Positions 8,425-16,891 of a stretch of DNA of 64,000 bases are shown here, in pieces (positions within the stretch are counted from its first letter, which is position 1; every line of letters begins with the position of its first letter). Origin of the DNA: Microtetraspora glauca (lineage in GTDB: Bacteria > Actinomycetota > Actinomycetes > Streptosporangiales > Streptosporangiaceae); contig BBYL01000009.1 of NCBI GenBank assembly GCA_001570385.1, forward strand, positions 310,001 to 374,000. The letters run 5' to 3'. Under the pieces are notes generated by a model, which saw only the letters and a list, made by a program, of their open reading frames with translations, had not been told where the DNA came from and did not search any database. The position numbers were made by a program, and so were the translations under genes.

Positions 8425-9315
8425 TCATCGGGTGGCGACGGTGAGGGTGACGGCCAGTTCGGCGAAGGCGGCGGCGGGGAGCGGGTCCGCGGGCAGGACG
8501 AGGAGAACGGTGCGCTCGGCCGCCGGATCCAGCGGGATCGCATGTACGCCCGCGCGGTGGGCGGGCAGCGAGAGTTCGGGGACGACGCTCACCCCGAGGC
8601 CCTCGGCGACCATGGCGAGGATGCTGTTGGTGTCGCGCACACGGTAGTGGCACGTCAGGCTCGCCCCCGCCGCACGCGCGAGTGCCGTGATCAGCGGCTC
8701 GCACCCACCCGTGGACATGATGAACGGGTGCCGGGCCAGCTCGGCCACCGGCACCGAGTGGCGTACGCCCAGCTCGTGTCCGCTGGGCAGGACGGCCAGC
8801 ATGCGGTCCGCGGCGAGCGGCCGCGCCACCGCCCCGGCGGGGAGCGGGACCCCGGCGGCGCCCGCACCCCCGGCTGACACGGTGGCGATGTCCGCCGCAC
8901 CCGTCTCCAGCCACTCCAGCACCTCGTCGTCCGAGCCCTCCAGCACTGTCAGGCGCACCCGCGGATGCGCGTCCCCGAACCGCCGCAGGATCGGCGGCAG
9001 CAGCCGGACGTTGGCGCTGGGGATGACGCCGACGCGCAGGCTGCCGCGCTCCTGCTCCCGGGCGGCGGCCACCTCCTGCTCCAGCGCCTCCACCTGGGTG
9101 AGGATGAGCGCGGCGCGGCGGCGCACGGCACGCCCGGTCTCCGTCAGGGTCACCCCGTGGTTTCCGCGCACCAGCAGCGCGACCCCGAACTCGTTCTCCA
9201 GTGCGCGCAGCGCGTGGCTGACGGCGGACTGCGTGGTGGCCATCTCCTCGGCGGCCCGGGTCATGTTGCCGGTCCGTGCGACCGCCAGCAGGATCCTGAG
9301 CTGGGTGAGCGTCAC
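8425..9315 (-). CDS. LysR-family transcriptional regulator
   Basis: 296 residues. N-terminal winged helix (about residues 1-60, with TRAAEEMATTQSAVSHALRALE), linker helix, then a two-lobed effector domain starting near SLRVGVIPSAN. The GTG start at 9315 overlaps the stop of the upstream amidotransferase-like gene by four bases, so the two are co-translated. That is unusual for LysR genes, which are more often divergent from targets, and suggests the regulator responds to the pathway of its operon partner. Confidence 0.9.
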   Translation of the reverse strand: MTLTQLRILLAVARTGNMTRAAEEMATTQSAVSHALRALENEFGVALLVRGNHGVTLTETGRAVRRRAALILTQVEALEQEVAAAREQERGSLRVGVIPSANVRLLPPILRRFGDAHPRVRLTVLEGSDDEVLEWLETGAADIATVSAGGAGAAGVPLPAGAVARPLAADRMLAVLPSGHELGVRHSVPVAELARHPFIMSTGGCEPLITALARAAGASLTCHYRVRDTNSILAMVAEGLGVSVVPELSLPAHRAGVHAIPLDPAAERTVLLVLPADPLPAAAFAELAVTLTVATR

Positions 9316-10010
9316 AGCGCCGCACGCAGCAGGCCGACGACCAGCGGGTGCGGGGCGTCGGGGCGCGAGCGGGCCTGCGGCACATACAGCGTGGCCACGT
9401 AGTACGGGTGGCCGGGGATCTCCAGCACGCGGGCCTCGCCGTCACCGTCCACGCCGGTGACCGAGAACCCGCCGTCGTGGAGGCTCCCCTGCCGGCTGGG
9501 GTCGAGGCCGAAGTCGCAGTAGTACTTCTCCTCGACCTCGGTCCGTCCGTAAAGCGCGGCCACCCGGGAGCCGGGGGCCAGGGTGACGGGCATGGTCATG
9601 CCCGCCAGGGAGCAGGTCAGCGCCGACACGAACAGGGTCGAGGCGTACGGGTCGTACTCGGCGTGCTGGGCGTCCTCGTAGCCGAGCACGTGGCGGGCGT
9701 ACTCGATGACCATGTGCTGGCAGCCGCCGCACGTTCCCAGGGTGGGCACGCCGCGCTCGCGGCCGTGCCGGAGCGCGGCGAGGGCGCCGAGCAGGCTGCG
9801 GTACGGGCTGCCGGGCGCGCACCACAGCACGTCGGCGGCCTCGACCTCGGTCAGGTCGGATTCGAGCGGTTCTGTGGCCAGCCAGCGAACGTCCACCGCG
9901 ATGCCGAGGTGCGCGGCGGCATGCCGCAGGGCGTCGTCGGTGGCCAGGTGCGGGGGAAACGCCGGGTCGCGATCGCCGATGACGGCGACGCGCAGGGATC
10001 GGTCGAACAT
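9312..10010 (-). CDS. CTP-synthase C-terminal-like amidotransferase-fold protein
   Basis: 232 residues related to the glutaminase half of CTP synthase, without the synthetase half. The nucleophile elbow reads GTCGGCQHM, with Cys94 where CTP synthase has its catalytic Cys and a second Cys97 three residues on. The His motif is HPYY rather than HPE(F/Y), so the third triad residue appears changed. The family is annotated elsewhere as CTP synthase C-terminal region-related (seleno)protein, some members having selenocysteine near this position. ATG 10010 is preferred to an upstream in-frame start at 10058. It is four-base coupled to the LysR gene. Confidence 0.8.
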   Translation of the reverse strand: MFDRSLRVAVIGDRDPAFPPHLATDDALRHAAAHLGIAVDVRWLATEPLESDLTEVEAADVLWCAPGSPYRSLLGALAALRHGRERGVPTLGTCGGCQHMVIEYARHVLGYEDAQHAEYDPYASTLFVSALTCSLAGMTMPVTLAPGSRVAALYGRTEVEEKYYCDFGLDPSRQGSLHDGGFSVTGVDGDGEARVLEIPGHPYYVATLYVPQARSRPDAPHPLVVGLLRAAL

Positions 10011-10068
10011 GGCACTCACTATGCGGTGGGCCGGCCATGACGGCCAATGCCGGATCACGCGCCCGCCA

Positions 10069-10082
10069 TGAGCGATCGCTCA
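10069..10082. promoter_or_regulatory. 14-bp perfect palindrome upstream of amidotransferase-like gene
   Basis: TGAGCGATCGCTCA lies 59 bp before the ATG at 10010 in a 173-bp gap. The form resembles TetR/GntR-type operators. No such regulator is adjacent, so the cognate protein is unknown. Confidence 0.35.
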
Positions 10083-10183
10083 GGTCAGGACGTGACGCCG
10101 ATACGCGGAGAATCCGGCGCATCGAGCCAACCTTGTGCCTCGCCGTTCGAGGGGACGCTCTGACGGCAGGATCGCGCCCTCAC

Positions 10184-11080
10184 TCATGCTCCTTCCGACA
10201 GGAGCCCGCACAGCGCCTCGACGTACGGCTGGGCGGGGCCGCGGTGGCGGCGGGAGGTCGCGATGCCGATGAAGCGGGACGGGCTGGGCGGCTCAAGGGG
10301 GATCGCGACGACGTCCGGGGCGGGCGTCAGGGCGATCTCGGGGATGAGGGCGACGCCCACGCCCGCGGTGACCAGGGACTGCGCGAAGAAGTAGTCGGTG
10401 GCGCTGCAGGAGATCCGCAGCTCGAAGCCGGCCAACTCGGCGTAGCGGCCGAGGAGGTCGACTGTCTTCAGGCATCCGAGGATCCAGCGTTCGCTGGCGA
10501 GTTCGGCCAGATGGAGGCGGGCGTGCCCGGCTCGGGGATGCGTCCGCGGGAGGACGACCCGGAGCGGGTCGGCGATCAGCGGGGTCCAGTCCATGCCGGA
10601 GCGGTCACCGGGGCGGACGGGCGCGGGCCCGTCGAAGTGGTAGGCGAGGGCCAGGTCGGCGCGGCCCTCCCGGACCAGGGGCAGGCTGTCCTCCGGTTCA
10701 CGCTCGAGGATCGTCAGCTCGGCCTCGGGATGCTCGACGACGAATCGGGCGAGCGCCGGCGGCAGGAGGCGGCGGCCCCCGCTGGCGAAGGCCGCGATCG
10801 TGAACCGGGCCCGCTCGGTGGACAGCCGGTCGATGCGCTCCTGGGCGTCGGTCAGTTCGGCGGCGATGGCCTCGGCGGCCTCGACGAGCAGGCGCCCCGG
10901 CTCGGTGAGGACCACGCCTCGGGTGCTGCGTTCCACCACGGGGACGCCGAGGCCGCGCTCCAGTGCGGCGACCTGCTGCGAGACGGCCGAAGGGGTGAAC
11001 CGCAGGGCGGCGGCGGCGCGGTTGAAGCTGCCATGGCGGGCGACCTCACGCAGAACGCTGAGCCGGTGAACATCGATCAA
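10184..11080 (-). CDS. LysR-family transcriptional regulator
   Basis: 298 residues; the winged helix at the N-terminus (NRAAAALRFTPSAVSQQVAALE) is followed by the LysR substrate-binding domain. The start is TTG at 11080 with AAGGA 6-11 nt upstream. It is divergent from the epimerase-aldo/keto reductase pair across 71 bp, the classic LysR arrangement, so those two genes are its probable targets. It reads toward, but is separated by 173 bp from, the amidotransferase-like gene. Confidence 0.9.
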   Translation of the reverse strand: MIDVHRLSVLREVARHGSFNRAAAALRFTPSAVSQQVAALERGLGVPVVERSTRGVVLTEPGRLLVEAAEAIAAELTDAQERIDRLSTERARFTIAAFASGGRRLLPPALARFVVEHPEAELTILEREPEDSLPLVREGRADLALAYHFDGPAPVRPGDRSGMDWTPLIADPLRVVLPRTHPRAGHARLHLAELASERWILGCLKTVDLLGRYAELAGFELRISCSATDYFFAQSLVTAGVGVALIPEIALTPAPDVVAIPLEPPSPSRFIGIATSRRHRGPAQPYVEALCGLLSEGA

Positions 11081-11088
11081 CAGTTTTC

Positions 11089-11104
11089 CTTACGACCAAC
11101 TAAG
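11089..11104. promoter_or_regulatory. Possible LysR recognition site
   Basis: CTTA-N8-TAAG in the 71-bp divergent spacer, compatible with the T-N11-A rule for LysR boxes. It lies immediately upstream of the LysR TTG start and 48 bp before the epimerase GTG. Confidence 0.4.
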
Positions 11105-11151
11105 AAGATCACCACTACCGCTGATGACTATACGCGGGCACCCTGATCCTC

Positions 11152-12042
11152 GTGAGCGAGATATGCATCATCGGCGGAAGCCGGCACTTCGGCAGGCGGC
11201 TGGTCGAGAACCTGCGCGACGCGGGGACGGCGGTCACGGTCGTCAACCGGGGATCGGCTCCGGTGCCCGCGGACGTGACGCACCTGCGGGCCGACCGGGA
11301 CGACGAGGCCGCCCTGCGCCGCGTCCTGGACGACCGCGACTTCGACGCGGTGATCGACCAGGTCTGCTACACGCCCGCGCAGGCGGCCGTCGCGCGGCGG
11401 GTGTTCGCGGGCAGGACCAGGCGTTACGTCATGACCTCGACGATCGAGGTGTACGCCGACCTCGACGGCCCGCCGCACGCGGAACACGCCGTCGATCCCG
11501 CGACCTGGCCGGTACGGACGGACCTGCCATGGGACGACCCGGCGTTCCTCGACGACAACTACGGCGAGGGCAAGCGCCAGGCCGAGGCGGTCTTCACACG
11601 CGACCCGGCGTTCGACTTCGTCAGCGTCCGGACGGCGCACGTGCTGGGCGGCGCGGACTTCACCGGACGGCTCGCGCACTACGTCCGCAGGATCCGGGCC
11701 GGCCTTCCGGTGATCGTCCATGATGATCCCCGGCCGGCGTCGTTCATCCACGAGCGGGAGATCGCGGAGTTCCTGGCCTGGGCCGCGCGGGCGGACTTCA
11801 CCGGAGCCGTCAACGCCGCCTCGCACGGGACCCTGGACGTCCGGCAATTGTGCGCCGCCATCGGGGAGCCCGTGTACGAGGTCGGCGAGGACGTCTCGCC
11901 GTTCTCCTTCGACCGTTCCTACGCCATGGACAACGGGCGCGGCACGGCTCTCGGCTTCCCGTTCTCGCGGGTCGCCGACTGGCTGCCGTCCGTCATCGAG
12001 GACGCGCTCGCGGAGGAGGAGCGGATATGCGCACTCGCCTGA
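11152..12042 (+). CDS. NAD-dependent epimerase/dehydratase (extended SDR)
   Basis: 296 residues with a Rossmann start IIGGSRHFGRRL, an STIEVY segment and a YGEGK that supplies the active-site Tyr and Lys. It resembles sugar-nucleotide epimerase or isoflavone-reductase-like enzymes; the substrate cannot be told. GTG start at 11152. Its last 16 bases overlap the next gene's start, so the two are translated together. Regulation is probably by the divergent LysR protein. Confidence 0.88.
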   Translation: MSEICIIGGSRHFGRRLVENLRDAGTAVTVVNRGSAPVPADVTHLRADRDDEAALRRVLDDRDFDAVIDQVCYTPAQAAVARRVFAGRTRRYVMTSTIEVYADLDGPPHAEHAVDPATWPVRTDLPWDDPAFLDDNYGEGKRQAEAVFTRDPAFDFVSVRTAHVLGGADFTGRLAHYVRRIRAGLPVIVHDDPRPASFIHEREIAEFLAWAARADFTGAVNAASHGTLDVRQLCAAIGEPVYEVGEDVSPFSFDRSYAMDNGRGTALGFPFSRVADWLPSVIEDALAEEERICALA

Positions 12043-12920
12043 TCGCAGACGTCCCCGTGAGCGCCGTCGGCCTCGGCGCGATGCCGCTGTCCATCGAGGG
12101 CAGGCCGGACGAGGCCAGGGCGATCACCACGATCCACGCCGCCCTCGACGCGGGCGTCACGCTGATCGACACCGCCGACTCCTACCACTGGCACGCCGAC
12201 GAGATCGGCCACAACGAACGGCTGATCGCCCGCGCGCTCGCGGCCTACGGCGGTGACGTCACCGACGTCCTCATCGCCACGAAGGGCGGCCGCGGCCGCC
12301 CCGGAGACGGCTCATGGACGGTGAACGGCGACCCTCGCCACATCATGCGGGCCTGCGAGGCGTCGCTCAAGCGGCTCGGCGCCGACTCGATCGGGCTCTA
12401 CCAACTCCACAAGCCCGACCCGGACGTCCCCTTCGCCGAGTCGGTCGGCGCACTCCGCGACCTGCTCGACGACGGCAAGATCCGGATGGCCGGGATCTCG
12501 AACGTCGACACCCTTCAGATCCGCCAGGCCCACCGGGAACTGGGCGGCCGTCTGGCCTCCGTCCAGAACCGCTACTCCCCCGCCGTGCGGGACAGCGACC
12601 CCGAACTGCGCCTGTGCACCGAGCTCGGCGTCGCCTTCCTGCCCTGGAGCCCCCTCGGCGGCGTCTCCCGCAGCGCACTGGACTCCGACGACCCTGCCGA
12701 TGGGACGCCGTTCCACACGATCGCCCTCCGACGCGGCGTGAGCCCGCAGCAGGTCTGCCTCGCGTGGCATCTGGCCCGCTCCCCGCGGGTCGTCCCGATC
12801 CCCGGCGCCAGCCGTCCCGCGTCGATCCGCGACTCCGCCGCGGCTGCCGAGCTGACGCTCACCGCCGACGAACTCGCCACGCTCGACCGGCTCGACCGGC
12901 TCGACCGGCGAAGGGGGTGA
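12027..12920 (+). CDS. Aldo/keto reductase
   Basis: 297-residue TIM-barrel NADPH reductase. The catalytic tetrad is visible as Asp48, Tyr53, Lys86 and His128 (DTADSY, ATKGG, YQLHKPD). The C-terminal half has the cofactor-binding VPIPGASRPASIRDS segment. ATG 12027 has GGAGGAG 9 nt upstream, inside the end of the epimerase gene. The C-terminus carries a 9-bp unit (CTCGACCGG) three times, giving LDR LDR LDR. With the epimerase it forms a two-step carbonyl-modifying unit. Confidence 0.9.
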   Translation: MRTRLIADVPVSAVGLGAMPLSIEGRPDEARAITTIHAALDAGVTLIDTADSYHWHADEIGHNERLIARALAAYGGDVTDVLIATKGGRGRPGDGSWTVNGDPRHIMRACEASLKRLGADSIGLYQLHKPDPDVPFAESVGALRDLLDDGKIRMAGISNVDTLQIRQAHRELGGRLASVQNRYSPAVRDSDPELRLCTELGVAFLPWSPLGGVSRSALDSDDPADGTPFHTIALRRGVSPQQVCLAWHLARSPRVVPIPGASRPASIRDSAAAAELTLTADELATLDRLDRLDRRRG

Positions 12921-12929
12921 TCCCGGTTT

Positions 12930-13697
12930 TCAGGGCGCGACGTCGCCGTACGGGCTGAGCCCGGCGCCGATGGCCGCGACCATCCGCTCGGCGTACGCGT
13001 GCGCGGCCCGATGCAGGTTGTGGCCGAAGCTGATCCGGGCCACGCCCAGCTCCGCGAGCACGGAGGGCGACGGCGAGCCCGGCCCGCACAGCGCGTTGAC
13101 GGGCCCGCCCACCTCCTCGACCAGCGTGGCCAGATCCGCGACCTGCGCCCGGATCGGGTAGACGCAGTCCGCGCCCGCCTCCAGGTAGCGGCGGCCCCGC
13201 CGTACCGCCTCGGCGAGCGGGTCATCGTGCCTGGACAGGTACGGATCCGTCCGGGCGTTGACGACCAGGTCCGGCGCCGCCTGCCGGACGGCGGCGAGGA
13301 AGTCGGCCTGCTCCCCCACGTCCACGAGCGCGCCGGTACGCGGATCAGAGTCCTCCAGATTGCAGCCCACCGCGCCGCTCTCGGCCAGGCGCTCCGCCAG
13401 CTCGGCGGGCCGCAGGCCGTACCCGCGCTCCACGTCGGCGGTCACCGGGACCTCGACCACCCGGCAGACGCGGGCGATCGCCGCGAACATCTCCGCCGGA
13501 GGGGTCTGCTCGCCGTCGTCGTACCCGAGGACGGCGGCCACCGCGGCGCTGCCGGTGGCGACGGCGGGGAACCCAGCCCCCGCCACGATCCTGGCGCTGG
13601 CGGCGTCCCACACGTTCGGCAGGACCAGGGGTCTGCCGGGCACGTGAAGGGCCCGCAGCGTCGCCGACGGCGTGTCCGTAGCGGCTGTCATGTTCAT
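12930..13697 (-). CDS. Isocitrate lyase/PEP mutase family protein
   Basis: 255 residues of the ICL/PEPM TIM-barrel superfamily. The metal-site region ADVERGYG and the LEDSD motif are clear, as is an NARTD segment. The long active-site loop with KKCGH of true isocitrate lyase is absent, so the enzyme is more like a carboxyphosphonoenolpyruvate mutase or oxaloacetate-type lyase of unknown substrate. ATG 13697 follows AAGGAGAT with good spacing. It converges on the aldo/keto reductase and lies downstream of the AhpD-like gene. Confidence 0.87.
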   Translation of the reverse strand: MNMTAATDTPSATLRALHVPGRPLVLPNVWDAASARIVAGAGFPAVATGSAAVAAVLGYDDGEQTPPAEMFAAIARVCRVVEVPVTADVERGYGLRPAELAERLAESGAVGCNLEDSDPRTGALVDVGEQADFLAAVRQAAPDLVVNARTDPYLSRHDDPLAEAVRRGRRYLEAGADCVYPIRAQVADLATLVEEVGGPVNALCGPGSPSPSVLAELGVARISFGHNLHRAAHAYAERMVAAIGAGLSPYGDVAP

Positions 13698-13779
13698 CGT
13701 GATCTCCTTGTCCGCCGTAGTCGCGGCCCCGCCGCGGTAACGCCTGTCATCCTGTGCACGCCGCGGCCTGCCCAGCCGG

Positions 13780-14265
13780 CTATCCGGCGGGGCGGTACTT
13801 TGCGACCATCCGTGTGGAGATCGCGACCCGGTTCCAGGCGTTGATCGCGGTGATGGCCCAGATCAGCCGGGCCAGGTCCTGCTCGTCGAACTCCTCGGCC
13901 GCCTCCGCGTACACGTCGTCGGGCACGCGGGTGCCGGCGATCAGCGTGATGGCCTCGGTCAGGGCCAGCGCGGCGCGCTCGCGCGCGGTGAAGAACGGCG
14001 CCTCCTCCCACGCGGACAGGGCGTAGATCCGCTGCTCGGTCTCTCCGGCCGCCCGGGCGTCCTGGGTGTGCATGTCGATGCAGAACGCGCAGCCGTTGAT
14101 CTGGGACGCCCGGATCTTCACCAGCTCCTGCAGCGAGGACTCCAGGCCGGACTCACCGATGGTCCGATTCAGCGCCACCATCGCGCGGTAGATCTCCGGG
14201 GCCAACCGGCCGATCTCCATGCGTGCGGGCACGGGAATGGTCGTTGACGTGCTCTCTTTCGCCAT
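13780..14265 (-). CDS. Carboxymuconolactone decarboxylase / AhpD-like protein
   Basis: 161 residues, all helical. The peroxidase-type motif is present: Glu47, Cys59-x-x-Cys62 and His66 (CAFCIDMH), consistent with a thiol-disulfide peroxidase related to AhpD rather than a true decarboxylase. ATG 14265 is chosen (GAGTGG upstream); GTG 14274 is the in-frame alternative. Lies 82 bp before the PEP mutase-like gene on the same strand. Confidence 0.9.
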   Translation of the reverse strand: MAKESTSTTIPVPARMEIGRLAPEIYRAMVALNRTIGESGLESSLQELVKIRASQINGCAFCIDMHTQDARAAGETEQRIYALSAWEEAPFFTARERAALALTEAITLIAGTRVPDDVYAEAAEEFDEQDLARLIWAITAINAWNRVAISTRMVAKYRPAG

Positions 14266-14367
14266 ATGGGCCACTCTAGATCAGCGGTCGGCCGACGCCT
14301 AAGAGCCAATTCCGGGTCTGCTGAACGATCCATTTCGGCCGCAGAAGCGCCGCTCCTCGCCTGCCGG

Positions 14368-15132
14368 TCATGATCGGCCGGTCAGGAACTCCTCGATGAT
14401 CCGGGTCGTCTCCGCCGGGCGTTCCATGCTCGGCAGGTGCCCCGCCCACTCCAGCCGGACGAGGCTCGCCGTGGACAGCGTCCGGGCGAGATGGCGGGCC
14501 GTCTCCTGGAAGTACAAGAGGTCGTGGTCACCGGTCACCACCAGGGCCGGAACCCGGATCCGGGTCAGGTCGATCTCACCGCGGACCCGCTCAGGCTCCG
14601 GATCGGCCTTGAGCTGCAGCTCGAAGGCATCGCGCTGCATCTGGGACACCCATGCCCTCGTGGCGTCGTCCGCCTCGGGTCCGAGCCAGGTCCGCGCGTT
14701 GAGGTCCGCGGCGCCCGCGATGTCACCGGCCTCGATCAGCCGGTCCTCCTCGGCGCCGAACTCCTCCAGCTCGGGAGTCGCGGGCAGCCCGCACCCGGCG
14801 TTGAGAAGGACCAGCCGGGAGACCAGATCCGGATGCCTCGTGGCCAGCTCCAGCGCCACCCGCCCGCCGTGCGAGGCGCCGACGACGGCCACCTCACGCA
14901 GCCCGAGTGAGGCGAGTAGCTCCGCGACGTCCCCGTCGTCGGAGTACGGACCGTCCGCAGCCCACGGGCTGCGCCCGTATCCCCGGAAGTCGAGCCGTAC
15001 CACCCGGAACGACGCGGTCAGCGCCTCCCACTGCGGGGCCCACATGCGGGCGTCGGTCACACCGGAATGCAGCAGCACCACCGGATCGCCGGCTCCCGCG
15101 ACCTCGTGCCAGACACCGGTCAACCCGATCAC
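14368..15132 (-). CDS. Alpha/beta-fold hydrolase
   Basis: 254 residues. Oxyanion region LLHSGVTDARMW, nucleophile elbow GASHGG with Ser87, the acid in GDHDLLYF and the His in WAGHLPSMERP give a complete catalytic triad. It resembles haloalkane dehalogenase / enol-lactone hydrolase-like esterases; substrate unknown. It starts 7 bp after the LysE-type gene ends, so the two probably share a transcript. Confidence 0.9.
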   Translation of the reverse strand: MIGLTGVWHEVAGAGDPVVLLHSGVTDARMWAPQWEALTASFRVVRLDFRGYGRSPWAADGPYSDDGDVAELLASLGLREVAVVGASHGGRVALELATRHPDLVSRLVLLNAGCGLPATPELEEFGAEEDRLIEAGDIAGAADLNARTWLGPEADDATRAWVSQMQRDAFELQLKADPEPERVRGEIDLTRIRVPALVVTGDHDLLYFQETARHLARTLSTASLVRLEWAGHLPSMERPAETTRIIEEFLTGRS

Positions 15133-15139
15133 AGCTCCT

Positions 15140-15796
15140 TCATCGAGCGTCCATCGCGACGCGCAGGCCGAGGCCGATCAAGATCACGCCGGAGATCTGT
15201 TCCAGCCGGCGACGTACAGCGGGCCGGTCGAACACGAGCCGGGCCCGGCCGACCACCCAGATCAGCCCGAGATACCACACCAGGTCCACCGCCACCCAGA
15301 TCGCCGCCAACAGCGACAGGGTCAGCGGTACGTTGCCACCCGACACCGTGCCCGGCGGCACGAACTGCGGCAGGAACGACATGGCGAACACCGCCGCCTT
15401 CGGGTTGGCGCCGCAGGTGGCGAGCCCCAGAGCGTAGGAGCGCCGCCAGCCGCGCGCCGCCTCCGCGGACGAGCTCCGCGTCGTGCCTTCCCCCGCTCCG
15501 GCCGGTACGGCACGGCCGCGCCTGGCCTGCCACAACGACTGGGCGCCCATCACGACGAGCACGACGGCGCCCACGACCCGTATCGCGGCATACGCCACCT
15601 CGGAGGCGAGGACCAGCGCGGACAACCCGAACACGGCCGCCATCGCCCACAGGAAGATGCCGGTCTCGTTGCCGAGCGTGGCCGCCACGCCTGACGCACG
15701 CCCCGCGCGGAGCGTCTGGCGCAGGATGACCGCGGTGCTGACCCCGGGGATCATCGCGAGCAGCACGCATGAGCCGATGAACGTGAGCAGGAACAC
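15140..15796 (-). CDS. LysE/RhtB-family exporter
   Basis: 218 residues with about six membrane helices and the family's N-terminal pattern (IPGVSTAVILRQTLRAGRASG, where PGP is more usual). A Ser/Gly/Ala-rich cytoplasmic loop separates the two halves. Members export amino acids or related small metabolites. Start GTG 15796. Located upstream of, and almost abutting, the hydrolase gene. Confidence 0.88.
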   Translation of the reverse strand: MFLLTFIGSCVLLAMIPGVSTAVILRQTLRAGRASGVAATLGNETGIFLWAMAAVFGLSALVLASEVAYAAIRVVGAVVLVVMGAQSLWQARRGRAVPAGAGEGTTRSSSAEAARGWRRSYALGLATCGANPKAAVFAMSFLPQFVPPGTVSGGNVPLTLSLLAAIWVAVDLVWYLGLIWVVGRARLVFDRPAVRRRLEQISGVILIGLGLRVAMDAR

Positions 15797-15838
15797 CCGC
15801 CCATCGTCATCACGGCACGGGCGGGGCGCAAACGATTT

Positions 15839-16828
15839 TCAGCCCGTCCCGGGGCGGGAGCCGTACATGGCGGAGAGGTCGGCCGCCGCCTCGGCCATCA
15901 TGTCGCGCAGTTCGGACGGCTCCAGGACCTCGACGAAGGCGCCGAGCCGGAGCAGCTGCCAGCGCGCGTGCCGGAGCGACTCGACCGGCAGGGTCAGCCG
16001 CGTCCAGCCGTCGTCGCCGGGGACACCCTCGCGAAGCGCATCCTCGGCCACGTCGCCGAAGGTGTAGCGGAAGAGGCCCACGGCGTCGGGCGCGAGCCGT
16101 ACGACGGCGTCGGCGGTGTACATGCGCGCGGCGAACTCGGCGGCGAACTCCCGCCAGAACGCCACGAGATCGAAGTCCTCCGGCCGGTCGAACCGCTCGT
16201 CCAGGACCTCCACATCGATGATGCGGCTGACGCGGTAGGTGCGGACGCTCTCGCCGCAGGCGGCGGCCAGGTACCAGGAACCGCCCTTGAGCACCAGGCC
16301 GTACGGGTGAACGGTCCGTTCCACGTCCTGCGGCCCCCACCGCCGGTAGCGGAGCCGCAGCACCCGCTGGTCCCACACCGCACCGGAGACCTCGGCGAGG
16401 AACGGGACGTCGTCGCCCGCGCGGTACCAGCCCGGCACGTCGAGGTGGAAGCGCTCGCGCATCCGGGCCGCGTGCGAACGAGGTTCCGGCGGCAGCGCCG
16501 CGAGGAGTTTCAGCTCGGCGGTCGCCGCGACCTCGGCCAGCCCGAGCTCGGCGGCGGGACCGGGCAGCCCGGCGAGGAAGAGCGACGACGCCTCCTCGCG
16601 GCTGAGGCCGTTCAGCTTGGTGCGATATCCGTCGAGGAGCCGGTAGCCGCCCGCCGGGCCCCGGTCGGCGTACACGGGGACGCCGGCCGCCGACAGGGCC
16701 TCGACATCCCGGTAGACCGTGCGGACCGACACCTCGAGTTCGGCGGACAGCTCGGGGGCTGTCATCCTGCCGCGGGTCTGCAGCAGGAGAAGGAGGGACA
16801 GCAACCGGCTGGCACGCATGTCACCCAT
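15839..16828 (-). CDS. WYL-domain (YafY-type) transcriptional regulator
   Basis: 329 residues. An N-terminal winged helix of DeoR/HTH_11 type (MTAPELSAELEVSVRTVYRDVEAL) is followed by the WYL ligand-sensing domain (VHPYGLVLKGGSWYLAAAC) and a C-terminal WCX extension. ATG 16828 has AAGGTGG upstream; ATG 16819 is the alternative. The ACCTT-N3-AAGGT repeat at 16835-16847 lies directly in front, so autoregulation is likely. Downstream on the same strand is the LysE-hydrolase pair. Confidence 0.9.
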   Translation of the reverse strand: MGDMRASRLLSLLLLLQTRGRMTAPELSAELEVSVRTVYRDVEALSAAGVPVYADRGPAGGYRLLDGYRTKLNGLSREEASSLFLAGLPGPAAELGLAEVAATAELKLLAALPPEPRSHAARMRERFHLDVPGWYRAGDDVPFLAEVSGAVWDQRVLRLRYRRWGPQDVERTVHPYGLVLKGGSWYLAAACGESVRTYRVSRIIDVEVLDERFDRPEDFDLVAFWREFAAEFAARMYTADAVVRLAPDAVGLFRYTFGDVAEDALREGVPGDDGWTRLTLPVESLRHARWQLLRLGAFVEVLEPSELRDMMAEAAADLSAMYGSRPGTG

Positions 16829-16834
16829 CCTGCC

Positions 16835-16847
16835 ACCTTTACAAGGT
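16835..16847. promoter_or_regulatory. Probable operator of the WYL regulator
   Basis: Perfect inverted repeat ACCTT-TAC-AAGGT 7 bp before the WYL ATG. The surrounding 25 bp recur at 5646-5670 with five mismatches. Confidence 0.5.
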
Positions 16848-16876
16848 AGATTTATTTGCTGAACGCACAACGCTCA

Positions 16877-16890
16877 TGTTCAAATGAACA
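16877..16890. promoter_or_regulatory. Probable DeoR operator
   Basis: Perfect inverted repeat TGTTCA-AA-TGAACA ending one base before the DeoR-family ATG at 16892. The position suggests autorepression at the transcription or translation start. Confidence 0.5.
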
Positions 16891-16891
16891 C

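Noticed and set aside
12890..12916. CTCGACCGG three times in tandem as a possible minisatellite or regulatory repeat
   Set aside because: It is in frame at the end of the aldo/keto reductase gene and simply encodes LDR repeats.
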